Below are positions 27,276 through 36,535 of a DNA stretch of 64,000 bases, piece by piece (the stretch's first letter is position 1; each line of letters starts with the position of its first letter). The notes beneath the pieces are model-generated. The model was not told where the DNA came from. It made no database searches and saw only the letters and a list, made by a program, of their open reading frames with translations. This stretch comes from Nonomuraea glycinis. GTDB lineage: Bacteria > Actinomycetota > Actinomycetes > Streptosporangiales > Streptosporangiaceae. The stretch spans positions 17,132 through 81,131 of the forward strand of contig NZ_BMNK01000010.1 of the NCBI RefSeq assembly GCF_014646515.1, written 5' to 3'. The translations under genes and the position numbers were made by a program.

Positions 27276-28496
27276 TCAACCGGCCAGCGTGACGGTCTCG
27301 CCTTCGAGCCGGGACCGCTCGGCGGCCCAGGCGATGAGATGGCTGTGCAGGCTGTCGGCGGGGGAGGAGAGGATCGGGGTGCGGTCTCCGCTGCTGACCG
27401 CGGTGAGGAACGCCTCGATCAGGCCCTCGTCACCGCCCCCGTGTCCGCCCGCGGCCGTCGCGTCGCCCGTGGGCCGGGTGTCGATGGTCTGCGCCCGGCC
27501 GGTGACGAAGTCGTGCACGGTGAGGCGGTCACCGTCGCCGTCGATCGAGCCCCGGGTGCCGAAGATCCGGGTCTGGCGGTGCCCGGCGGGGGTGAAGGCG
27601 GTCATGGTGAACGCCGCGGTCGCGCCACCCTCGAACTCCATGTTCACCACCTGGTGGTCCACCACGTCGTTGTCGCAGGCGTACACACATCTGCCGTACG
27701 GGCCGGTCCTGAGCGCCGCCACGATGCCCTGCTCGGTGACGTCGTCGGTGAGCACGGTGACGGGCCAGCGCTCCTGGCCGGCCAGCGGCAGGTAGACGCG
27801 CTTGGCGGAGTAGGGGCAGTCCGGCTCGACCGCGCAGTCCAGGCAGCGGTCCGCCGCGCCCTCCGGCCGGTTCTCGGCGCGGAAGTGCTTGAGCCCGCCG
27901 AACGACGAGACGCGGGTGACCTGCCGGCCCGTCAGGTGGACCAGCCAGTCGAGGTCGTGGCAGGACTTGGCGAGCAACATGAACGTCGACTCGTCCGTCC
28001 TGCGCCAGTTGCCGCGCACGTAGGAGTGCGCCTGGTGCCACCAGCCGACCGGCTCCAGGTGCTGGATGCTGACGATCTCGCCGATCCGGCCGGCGTCGAG
28101 GAGGGCCTTGAGCGCGCGGGTGTAAGGGGTGTAGCGGAGCACGTGGCAGACGGCGAAGATCGAGCCGGAGCGCTCGGCCGCGGCGACGATCCGGCGGCAG
28201 TCGTCCTCGGAGACCGCCATCGGCTTCTCCAGCAGGATGTCGTAGCCCAACTCGGCGAAGCGCACGGCCGGCTCGACATGGTCCCGATCCTGCGTCGCGA
28301 TGATCACCGCGTCGGCCTGGCGGTCCAGCGCCGCGAGCTCCCGCCAGTCCTGGTACGGCGCGGCGTCGGCGAACCTGGCCCGCCGGCTCGCGTCAGGATC
28401 GGCCACGGCGACGACCCGGGCCCGGCCGGACTCCACCGCGTGGCGGGCGTATCCGGTGCCTCGCGAGCCCGCGCCTACGACGGCCAGCGTCACCAT
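27276..28496 (-). CDS. Gfo/Idh/MocA family oxidoreductase
   Basis: The ~406-residue NAD(P)-dependent sugar or cyclitol dehydrogenase type has a Rossmann motif VVGAGSRGTGYA and the catalytic-region EKPMAVSEDD. An unusual cysteine cluster CLDCAVEPDCPY near residue 220 could bind metal. ATG 28496 has TGAGG at 6-bp spacing; GTG 28508 is possible. It is divergent from a ROK regulator across ~100 bp, a common arrangement for sugar catabolism genes. The substrate is unknown. Confidence 0.88.
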   Translation of the reverse strand: MVTLAVVGAGSRGTGYARHAVESGRARVVAVADPDASRRARFADAAPYQDWRELAALDRQADAVIIATQDRDHVEPAVRFAELGYDILLEKPMAVSEDDCRRIVAAAERSGSIFAVCHVLRYTPYTRALKALLDAGRIGEIVSIQHLEPVGWWHQAHSYVRGNWRRTDESTFMLLAKSCHDLDWLVHLTGRQVTRVSSFGGLKHFRAENRPEGAADRCLDCAVEPDCPYSAKRVYLPLAGQERWPVTVLTDDVTEQGIVAALRTGPYGRCVYACDNDVVDHQVVNMEFEGGATAAFTMTAFTPAGHRQTRIFGTRGSIDGDGDRLTVHDFVTGRAQTIDTRPTGDATAAGGHGGGDEGLIEAFLTAVSSGDRTPILSSPADSLHSHLIAWAAERSRLEGETVTLAG

Positions 28497-28595
28497 GTCG
28501 AACCTCACTTATGTAACCAACTAACGTATGTCGGCCGATGCTAGGATCCCGGCTTGATGTCGTCAATAGGAGAGTTACGAAAAGAGGTCTCGTAA

Positions 28596-29693
28596 GTGAC
28601 CGACTTCCGGCCGGGTGACGCGTCGCTGGTGCGTAAGGTCAACACCCAGGTCACCCTGCGGGCGCTGCGCCGCGAGGGCGTGGCCACGCTGACCCGGCTG
28701 GGCCGGATCACCGGACTGTCCCGGCAGACGGTGGAGGCGGTGCTGGACGAGCTCAAGGAGCGCGGCTGGATCAGGGAGGCACCGCCGGACGAGGGCGCCA
28801 TGGGCAGGCCGGCCCGCCGGTTCGGCTTTCGCGCGGACGCCGGTTACGTGGTGGGCCTGGAGGTCGGCGGCGACCGGATCGTGGTCTCGCTCGCCGACCT
28901 CAGCGGGGCGGTGATCGCCTGGGAGCGCTCCGCCGTCGAGAGCGACGCCCCGGCGGCCGAGCGCCTGGAAGCTGCCCGCCGTACCGCCCTGGCCTGCGTG
29001 GACGGCGCGGGGGTGGCGCGCACGCGGGTGTGGACGCTGGCGGCCGGTACGTCCGGCATCGTGGATCGCTCGGGCCGGGTGTCGCTGTCGATCACGCTGC
29101 CCGGCTGGACCGGCCTGGATCTGGCGGGCGTGGCCGCGCGCTGGTTCGGGTGCACCGCCCTGGCGGCCAACGACGCCAACCTCGGCGCCCTGGCCGAGCA
29201 CTGGCGCGGCAGCGCCCAGCACGCCAGCGACGTCGTCTACATTCTGGTCGGGCACCGGCCGGGAGCCGGCATCCTGATCGGCGGACGCCTGCACCTCGGG
29301 CGTTCGGGCGCGGCGGGTGAGATCGGCACGCTGCGCCAGGTCGGCTGGGAGAACGCCGCGACCGAGCTGGTCGAGGAGGGCAGCGCGGCGGAGGTGTTCG
29401 CCGCGGCGGGCGCCGGTGACGAGGCCGCCCTGCGCAGGGTCGACCACTACGCGGAGAACCTCGCGATCGGCGCCTCCGCGCTCGTGTTGGCCGTGGACCC
29501 CGACCTGCTGGTCATCGGCGGGGGCTACGCGCTGGCGGGCGACGTGCTGCTCGACCCGCTCCGCCGCCACCTCGCGGACCTGTGCCTGAGCGCGCCCCAG
29601 GTGGTCACTTCGACCTTCGGCGACGAGAGCGTGTCGCTGGGAGCCGTCCGGCTCGCCCTCGACCACGTCGAACGCGACGTCCTCGGCCTCTGA
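28596..29693 (+). CDS. ROK family transcriptional regulator
   Basis: The 365-residue protein has an N-terminal winged helix (~15-75, LTRLGRITGLSRQTVEAVLDEL) and a C-terminal ROK sugar-kinase-like fold (AANDANLGALAEH, GAAGEIG). The zinc-binding CxCGxxGC motif typical of ROK proteins is absent: the stretch after GAAGEIGTLR has no cysteines. It is therefore probably a regulator without kinase activity and with an altered effector site. It is divergent from the Gfo/Idh oxidoreductase, its likely target. The start is GTG 28596 after AAAGAGG. Confidence 0.87.
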   Translation: MTDFRPGDASLVRKVNTQVTLRALRREGVATLTRLGRITGLSRQTVEAVLDELKERGWIREAPPDEGAMGRPARRFGFRADAGYVVGLEVGGDRIVVSLADLSGAVIAWERSAVESDAPAAERLEAARRTALACVDGAGVARTRVWTLAAGTSGIVDRSGRVSLSITLPGWTGLDLAGVAARWFGCTALAANDANLGALAEHWRGSAQHASDVVYILVGHRPGAGILIGGRLHLGRSGAAGEIGTLRQVGWENAATELVEEGSAAEVFAAAGAGDEAALRRVDHYAENLAIGASALVLAVDPDLLVIGGGYALAGDVLLDPLRRHLADLCLSAPQVVTSTFGDESVSLGAVRLALDHVERDVLGL

Positions 29694-29726
29694 GCCCGCC
29701 TTCCGGAGGCCCGGGAACGCCGGGTG

Positions 29727-29790
29727 CGGCAAGGGCTCAACTCGGCAAGGGCTCAGCTCGGCAAGGGCTCAGCTCGGCAAGGGCTCAGCT
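29727..29790. repeat. Four 16-bp tandem repeats between ROK and TetR genes
   Basis: The unit CGGCAAGGGCTCAGCT occurs four times in a row (the first copy has AACT), in the gap between the convergent ROK and TetR genes. No coding function is seen. Confidence 0.9.
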
Positions 29791-29832
29791 CGGCGCGGGC
29801 CCGGCGAAGCACGGGGCCTCGCAGGCTTGGGC

Positions 29833-30375
29833 CTAGCGAGGCGAAAGGTCCTCTATGGCCAGGGTCGTGCGTAGCAGTGACTCGCGTACCCGCTCTTCGG
29901 GCAGGTTCATGGTCTGGGCGGTGCCCCACTGCAGGGCGCCCAGTACGGCCCAGCCGCGCAGGCGGGTCTCGTCGTCCGGGTCGGGGCCGGTGAGCTTGGC
30001 GAGCAGCTCGTCGCGGAAGGCCCGGATGGCCTCGCCCGGCGAGCCCGGCGGGGCGTCGTCGGCGCTGCCGATGTCCTCCATGAGCAGGCGGTTCACCGCG
30101 CGGTGCCGCACCATGAAGGTGACCAGCGCCTCGACCGTCGCCCGCCGGTCACCGGCGAAGTCGGTGCCGAGCAGCGTCAGCAGGTCCTCGGCGGCGGGCG
30201 CCAGCAGCTCGGCGGCCAGCCGGTCCTTCGGGTGGAAGTGGTAGGCGACGGCCGTCTTGGTCAGTCCCACCGCGGCGGCGATGTCGGCCAGCGAGGTGAG
30301 GGCGTAGCCGCGCTCGGCGAACAGGGCCCGTGCGGCCGCCAGGATCCGGGTGCGGGTGTCGTCGGCTGTGGTCAT
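29833..30375 (-). CDS. TetR/AcrR family regulator of the MMPL gene
   Basis: The 180-residue protein has its HTH at ~15-58 (LTSLADIAAAVGLT, KTAVAYHFHPKDRL). A C-terminal ligand domain follows. It is divergent from an MMPL transporter gene with ~100 bp between, so it probably represses that transporter and itself. ATG 30375 is chosen because the longer frame upstream runs through the promoter. Confidence 0.86.
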   Translation of the reverse strand: MTTADDTRTRILAAARALFAERGYALTSLADIAAAVGLTKTAVAYHFHPKDRLAAELLAPAAEDLLTLLGTDFAGDRRATVEALVTFMVRHRAVNRLLMEDIGSADDAPPGSPGEAIRAFRDELLAKLTGPDPDDETRLRGWAVLGALQWGTAQTMNLPEERVRESLLRTTLAIEDLSPR

Positions 30376-30405
30376 CGTCTCATTTCCATGGGTGATACAG
30401 CCTCC

Positions 30406-30425
30406 CGATATATCTGGCTTTATCG
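30406..30425. promoter_or_regulatory. Inverted repeat in TetR/MMPL intergenic region
   Basis: CGATA-N10-TATCG, in an AT-rich stretch between the divergent TetR and MMPL starts, is a candidate TetR operator. A second short inverted repeat, CCTG-N10-CAGG, is at 30431-30448. Confidence 0.4.
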
Positions 30426-30475
30426 TATTGCCTGAACGACCGTACAGGACGGGCGTGAACGGGGGGCAACGGGCG

Positions 30476-32674
30476 ATGTCGCGTTTTCTGGGACGGCTGG
30501 GCGGCTGGTGTGCCCGCCACGGCCGGCTCGTCCTGACCTTATGGGTGATCGCCGCGGCGGCCCTGATGGGCGGCAGCATCGTGCTGGGCAGCCCGGTCAG
30601 CAACGACGCCAGCATCCCCGGCACCGACGCGCAGCGCGCCCACGACCTGATGCGCGACGGCTTCGGCCCCGGCTATGACCAGGGCGGCACCGTACAGCTG
30701 GTGATCTACTCCCCGTACGGGCCGCTCACCGAGGATCGGCCCAAGCAGGCCGTGGAGCGGACCGTCGCGGACCTTCGCACCCTGCCGCACGTCGTCCAGG
30801 TCGACTCGCCCTACCGCAGGGGCGGCATCGCCTCCAACCTGCGGATCGGCCTGGTCACCGTACGGATGGAAGGGCACGACAGCACCAAGCTCGCCGAGAA
30901 CACCCAGGTTCTGTCGGCGGCCGCCGAGCCGGCCAGGCAGGCGGGGCTGGAAGTCGTTCCCGCGGACAGCTCCACCCCGGCGGACAAGGAGATCAAGACC
31001 GGGCCAAGCGAGATCATCGGCGTGGTGTGCGCCCTGCTGGTGCTGATCTTCGCGTTCGGCACGCTCACCGCCGCGCTGGTGCCGATCTTCACCGCGCTCG
31101 TCAGCGTCGCCTCGGGGCTGGGCGTGATCGGCCTGCTCGGCCATGTCGTGGACGTGCCCAAGCAGGCGGGCATCATGGCCACGATGATCGGCCTCGGCGT
31201 CGGCATCGACTACGCGCTGTTCCTGCTGTCCAGGCACCGCAGGCTGCTCGCCACCGGGCTGCCGGTCCAGGAGGCGGTGCGCCGGGCGGTGGCCAGCTCC
31301 GGCGGGGCGGTGGTGTTCGCCGGCGGCACCGTGATCATCGCGTTGAGCGCGCTCATGCTGGGCGGGTTCCCGCTGCTGCGCACGCTGGGCTGGATCACCG
31401 GCATCTCGGTCGTGTCCGCCGTGCTCACCGCGGTCACGCTGGTGCCCGCGCAGCTCGGCCTGCTGGGCCACCGCGTCAACACGCTCAAAGTGCCCTTCCT
31501 CGGCCGCCGGCCCGAGTCGTCCGGCTGGGGCGGGCTCGGCGCCTGGGTGGCCAGGCGGCCGTGGACGGTCCTGGTCGGCAGCGTGCTCGTGCTGGCCACG
31601 CTCGCCGCGCCCGCCCTCGCGCTCCAGCTCGGCTCGCTCGACGAGGGGTACGGCGCGAAGGGCGAGCCCTCCCGGCGGGCGTACGAACTGATGGCCTCCG
31701 GGTTCGGCCCCGGCATCAACGGGCCGTTGACCGTCGTGGCGAAGGTGACCGGCTCTGACGCCGCCGTCGACCGGCTGAGCAACGCGATCGAGGCCGTGGA
31801 CGGGGTCGCGAACGTGTCGGAGGCCAAGAAGAACGACTCCGGCGACGCCGTGATGATCCAGGTCGTGCCCGAGTACGCCCCCAGTGATGCCCGGGCGGCC
31901 GAGGTCGTCAGGGAGATCCGCCAGCTGAACGTCGACGGCGTGCAGGCGCATGTGGGCGGCGAGGTGGCCGGGCTCACCGACGCGGCCGATCGGATGGCCG
32001 AGCGCACCCCGCTCGTCATCGGGGTGGTGGTGCTGCTCAGCGCGCTGTTGCTGCTGTTCGCCTTCCGGGCGCCGATCGTCGCGATCAAGGCCGCGCTGAT
32101 GAACCTCGTCTCCCTCGGCGCCGCCTTCGGCGCGCTGGCGCTGGTGTTCTCCATCGGGCTGGGCAGCGGCCTGGTCGGCATGGACGCGCCGGCGAACAGC
32201 TCGTACCTGCAGACGATCTTCTTCTCGGTGCCCATCGAGAGTTACGTGCCGCTGATGCTGTTCGCGGTGCTGTTCGGGCTGTCGATGGACTACGAGGTCT
32301 TCCTGCTCACCGCGGTACGGCAGGCGTACCTCAAGCATGGGGACAACGCGCGCTCGGTCGCCGAAGGGCTGGGCTCGACCGGCAGGGTGATCACCTCGGC
32401 GGCGCTCATCATGGTCGCCGTCTTCACCGCGTTCATCGCCTACCCGGATCCGATGGTGAAGACCTTCGGGGTGGGGCTGGCGGCGGCCATCGCGGTGGAC
32501 GCCACCATCATCAGAGGCTTCCTGGTCCCGGCGACCATGGTGCTGCTGGGGCGGTGGAACTGGTGGTGCCCGCGCTGGCTGGACCGGCTGCTGCCGAACC
32601 TGTCGGTGGAAGGGCACGAGGACGAGGACGCCCCGGCCCGCCCGCCCGTCCCCGTCATGTCCGGGCAGAGCTGA
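30476..32674 (+). CDS. MMPL/RND family membrane transporter
   Basis: The 732-residue protein has about 12 membrane segments in two MMPL repeats. One long loop follows TM1 (~35-190) and another follows TM7 (~400-545). Each repeat holds the conserved acidic pair: GIDYALFL in the first and SMDYEVFLL in the second, which carry the proton pathway in MmpL proteins. MMPL proteins export lipids or drugs. Start ATG 30476 follows a G-rich stretch. A divergent TetR gene suggests induction by an exported compound. It ends with a short acidic/Pro tail. Confidence 0.93.
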   Translation: MSRFLGRLGGWCARHGRLVLTLWVIAAAALMGGSIVLGSPVSNDASIPGTDAQRAHDLMRDGFGPGYDQGGTVQLVIYSPYGPLTEDRPKQAVERTVADLRTLPHVVQVDSPYRRGGIASNLRIGLVTVRMEGHDSTKLAENTQVLSAAAEPARQAGLEVVPADSSTPADKEIKTGPSEIIGVVCALLVLIFAFGTLTAALVPIFTALVSVASGLGVIGLLGHVVDVPKQAGIMATMIGLGVGIDYALFLLSRHRRLLATGLPVQEAVRRAVASSGGAVVFAGGTVIIALSALMLGGFPLLRTLGWITGISVVSAVLTAVTLVPAQLGLLGHRVNTLKVPFLGRRPESSGWGGLGAWVARRPWTVLVGSVLVLATLAAPALALQLGSLDEGYGAKGEPSRRAYELMASGFGPGINGPLTVVAKVTGSDAAVDRLSNAIEAVDGVANVSEAKKNDSGDAVMIQVVPEYAPSDARAAEVVREIRQLNVDGVQAHVGGEVAGLTDAADRMAERTPLVIGVVVLLSALLLLFAFRAPIVAIKAALMNLVSLGAAFGALALVFSIGLGSGLVGMDAPANSSYLQTIFFSVPIESYVPLMLFAVLFGLSMDYEVFLLTAVRQAYLKHGDNARSVAEGLGSTGRVITSAALIMVAVFTAFIAYPDPMVKTFGVGLAAAIAVDATIIRGFLVPATMVLLGRWNWWCPRWLDRLLPNLSVEGHEDEDAPARPPVPVMSGQS

Positions 32675-32716
32675 CCACCCGGCGGTTCTTGGCCCGTCCC
32701 GCCGCCCCGGATACAT

Positions 32717-32744
32717 CTCACTTATTGCCGCCCCCTAAAGTGAG
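32717..32744. promoter_or_regulatory. Inverted repeat upstream of glutamate dehydrogenase
   Basis: CTCACTT (32717-32723) and AAGTGAG (32738-32744) are perfect 7-bp arms 14 bp apart, 33 bp before the GTG of the glutamate dehydrogenase. This is a likely operator. A GlnR-like half-site (GTAAC-N6-TGAAC) at about 32749 is weak. Confidence 0.45.
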
Positions 32745-32776
32745 GAATGTAACGGTACGTGAACTGGGGGACTTCG

Positions 32777-34109
<1,333 letters not shown>

Positions 34110-34120
<11 letters not shown>

Positions 34121-34165
34121 CCCTGGGCTGATCCGGCCCGCAGCCTGATCCGGCCCGCAGCCGGA
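34110..34165. repeat. Short repeats at the gdhA stop codon
   Basis: CTGATCCGGCCCGCAGC appears twice in tandem (34129 on), preceded by degenerate CTGATC/CTGACC units that include the gdhA TGA. They are similar in style to the other stop-spanning repeats in this window. Confidence 0.6.
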
Positions 34166-34166
34166 T

Positions 34167-34820
34167 CTAAGGCGATTCCTGGACGGCGCGCCCCGAACGG
34201 CGCCAGCCGGTGAGGCCACCGTCCAGGGGCCGCGCCCGGTAGCCGTGCGAGCGCAGCACCTCCACCGCACGAGGGGAGACCACGCAGTACGGCCCGCCGC
34301 AGTAAGCGATGATCTCCGCGTCGCCGGGCAGCTCGCCCAGCCGGTCCAGCAACTCCTGCAACGGCACCGACACCGCGCCGGGCACATGCCCCTCGGCGTA
34401 GGCCGCGGCCGAGCGCACGTCCACGACCACCGTGTCCGGCTCCCGCAGCCGTGCGGCCAGCTCGGCGGCCGTCACCGCCTCGAACGAGCCGAGCCGCTCC
34501 TCGACGGCGTCCCGCAGATCGGCGAGCCGTTCGTGGGCGAACCCCTGGAATTGGCCGAGAAAGCGCGACACCCGCTCGTCGGCCAGCCGGTAGTAGACCC
34601 GGGTGCCGTCCTTCCGGCTGGTCACCAGGTGCGCGGCGCGGAGCTGCTGGAGCTGGGCCGAGGTGTTCTTCAGCGCCACGCCCGCCTCCTCCGACAGCTC
34701 CTCGACCGTACGCTCGCGCTGGTCGAGCACGTCGAGCAGGCGCAGCCGGACCGGATTGGACAGCGCCTTGCCGATGCGGGCGAGCTGCTGGTAGATCGGC
34801 TCTTCCGGGAAGTCGGGCAT
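34167..34820 (-). CDS. ArsR-type regulator fused to rhodanese domain
   Basis: This is a 217-residue fusion. Residues ~8-95 are an ArsR winged helix (VRLRLLDVLDQRERTVEELSEEAGV), and ~115-215 are a rhodanese domain. Active-site loop YCGGPYCVVSPRA has the rhodanese Cys at its first position and a second Cys three residues on. No classic ArsR metal-site ELCVCDL is present, so sensing may be through sulfur species at the rhodanese site, which is inference. It overlaps the upstream cupin stop by one base (TGATG), so the two are co-translated. Confidence 0.88.
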   Translation of the reverse strand: MPDFPEEPIYQQLARIGKALSNPVRLRLLDVLDQRERTVEELSEEAGVALKNTSAQLQQLRAAHLVTSRKDGTRVYYRLADERVSRFLGQFQGFAHERLADLRDAVEERLGSFEAVTAAELAARLREPDTVVVDVRSAAAYAEGHVPGAVSVPLQELLDRLGELPGDAEIIAYCGGPYCVVSPRAVEVLRSHGYRARPLDGGLTGWRRSGRAVQESP

Positions 34821-35314
34821 CAGACCATGAACTGGTCGTGGCGTCGGAACAGCTCGGTCCACTCCTCGTCGCTGAGCTGCCGGTCGTTGGTTCTGATGTC
34901 GGCGAGCGCCTCGAAGTAGGCCTCGCGCGGCGCTCCCGGCGTGAACAGGATCAACATCGTCGCCGGCTGCCCGGACTCGTTGCTGAAGGCGTGGATGCCG
35001 CCCTCGGGCACGAACAGGAAGTCACCCGGCGTCCCGTCCGTCCACGTGACGCCGTTGTAGAGCCGGACGCTGCCGGACAGGACGTAGAAGGACTCGGTCA
35101 TCCCCCGGTGGAAGTGCGGGCTCGCCCCGCCGGGCTTCGGGCCCATCTCCCACCGGTAGAGCCCGAACGCGCCGTTCGTGGAAGCTCCGGTGCTCAGGTA
35201 GTGCACCTGGGTGCCGCCGGGGCTCATCACCAGGTCGGGCTCCTGCACGGCCGGCCGGAGCACCCCAGTGCTCTCGCCGCTCTCACCCAGATAACGCGCG
35301 GGGGGATAGGACAT
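34820..35314 (-). CDS. Cupin-domain protein
   Basis: The 164-residue single-domain cupin has metal ligands visible in motif 1 (SPHFHRGMTESFYVLSG) and motif 2 (GDFLFVPEGGIHAF). It could be a dioxygenase, isomerase or binding protein; the fold does not tell. It is the first gene of a two-gene operon with the ArsR-rhodanese regulator. The ribosome binding site AGGAGG lies before ATG 35314. A palindrome just upstream is probably the operator of its partner. Confidence 0.85.
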   Translation of the reverse strand: MSYPPARYLGESGESTGVLRPAVQEPDLVMSPGGTQVHYLSTGASTNGAFGLYRWEMGPKPGGASPHFHRGMTESFYVLSGSVRLYNGVTWTDGTPGDFLFVPEGGIHAFSNESGQPATMLILFTPGAPREAYFEALADIRTNDRQLSDEEWTELFRRHDQFMV

Positions 35315-35324
35315 ACCGCCTCCT

Positions 35325-35351
35325 CTAATCTTCTAATGTTCTTTAGATTAG
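35325..35351. promoter_or_regulatory. Palindrome upstream of cupin/ArsR-rhodanese operon
   Basis: CTAATCT-N13-AGATTAG has perfect 7-bp arms and lies 11 bp before the cupin start codon, in an AT-rich stretch. The AT-rich long-spaced form is typical of ArsR-family operators. It overlaps the stop of the pseudogene at 35348. Confidence 0.65.
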
Positions 35352-36476
35352 CGGCTCACGGTCGACCCGTAAAGAGTAGGAAGATCCACGAGCAGGACCC
35401 GCGCGTCGGACCGGGCCGCAGCCACCAGCTCCTCGTCGAAGCCCGCACCGCCGTAGCAGGCGAGCACCGTCTCGCTCGTGTCATAGCCCTTGACCTCCAG
35501 GAGATCACGCGCCTGGCGGAGCCTGTCCAGGTGCCGCAGCCCCATCACCTTCCCCCACTTCGCCTCGCCCAGGGAGCGCACCTTTCTCGGCTCGCCGGCG
35601 AAGGCGGGCGAGAGCACCGCGACGTCGATCTGGATCTTGCGCTCCTTCTTGTCACGGCTGCCGGGATCCGTCACGGTGCCCGCGGCGACCTCGCCGACCG
35701 GCCCGAACAGGTCGTCGCCGTAACGGGAGGCGTACTCCCGGCAGAGCGTCTCGAAGTGCGGACCCATGATCGCGGAGGAGAAACGCCCGCGAGCCCGCTC
35801 CCAGACCTGGGCGGCGTGCCCGGTGGTGAGGGCGACCCACTCGGGGCGCATGATCGCCTGGTAGAAGGCGATGATCGGCTCCGCGATCCGGTAACAGGTG
35901 GCGTTGGACTGGAACGCGTCCCGCTCCTTGACCACCAGCCCGCAGTCTTCGAGCACCCGCAGCGGATGAGTGATGTCGGAGGACTTGTAGCCGATGTGCC
36001 CGGCGATGCGTCCCCAGGTGTGGTTGCCCTCCGCGATGGCGGCGCCGGTCGAGCACGGAGCGGACCACCCAGGCGTCGAAGTCCTCCAGCGACCGGGGTG
36101 TGTCCGACGCCACGAACTCATGCCGATAGGCAGGGGTGCCCCCGGCGATCGCGTGCACCATGGCCGCGAGCCGGGGATCTTCGAGCTCCCAGAACTCGCC
36201 GGCCACGCGGAACGGCAGCGGCTGGACGACCAGCTCCAGCCGGGCCCGGCCGCGCAGCGGAGCCTGTCCGGACAGCACCTTGCCCATGACGGACAGGGCC
36301 GACCCGCAGATCAGCAGCCTGGCCTGGCTCGTGCCGCGATGCGTCCGGCCACGCAGGTCGATCTCCTGCTTGAGGATGGAGGGCAGAGCGGGCGCTTGCC
36401 GGTGAGCGGCCCATGCCGTTGGTCATCGACGAGTTCCCGTACCTGATGAAGGCCAATCCCAGGCGGGCTTTACCAT
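35348..36476 (-). pseudogene. Decayed DUF234-type ATPase pseudogene
   Basis: Related intact proteins carry an N-terminal AAA-like ATPase, a winged helix and a C-terminal DUF234 nuclease-like domain. Here the P-loop half is missing. The Walker B part (PLVIDEFPYLMKANP) is present but on the opposite strand within 36390-36460. Turning that block round gives an unbroken frame from ATG 36476 through VIDEFPYL and ALPSILKQEIDLR to VLSGQAPLRGR. Further on the frame breaks again near 36045-36060, where ~25 family residues between SVLD and AAIAEG are lost. The DUF234 part (35348-36043) is intact in its own frame. Three separate lesions make it non-functional. Confidence 0.8.
36390..36460. other. 71-bp microinversion inside the ATPase pseudogene
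   Basis: The block begins GGGCGCTTGCC and ends GCCAATCCC, with only GGG/CCC as inverted termini. Re-inverting it restores minus-strand codons for NP-ALPSIL at one junction and KPAW-ALAGERP at the other, with no frame change. Confidence 0.75.
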
Positions 36477-36491
36477 GGGCGACTCCGCATG

Positions 36492-36528
36492 CACTGAAGT
36501 ACGCGTTCCAGCGAACTGTACTTCAGTG
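36492..36528. terminator. 11-bp inverted repeat after the alcohol dehydrogenase gene
   Basis: CACTGAAGTAC (36492-36502) and GTACTTCAGTG (36518-36528) flank 15 bp that contain a smaller palindrome (GTTCCAGCGAAC). It begins 8 bp after the dehydrogenase stop, as expected of a terminator, but lacks a T tract and is AT-richer than usual. It could instead be an operator or promoter remnant for the pseudogene. Confidence 0.45.
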
Positions 36529-36535
36529 GATCGGC

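Noticed and set aside
30539..32716. 725-codon minus-strand frame opposite the MMPL gene
   Set aside because: Composition is a GC-skew artefact (His/Arg/Gly/Asp-rich, no hydrophobic core); the MMPL frame is clearly the gene.
32749..32764. GlnR binding site upstream of gdhA
   Set aside because: Only one weak half-site pair (GTAAC-N6-TGAAC) is seen; not enough to call.
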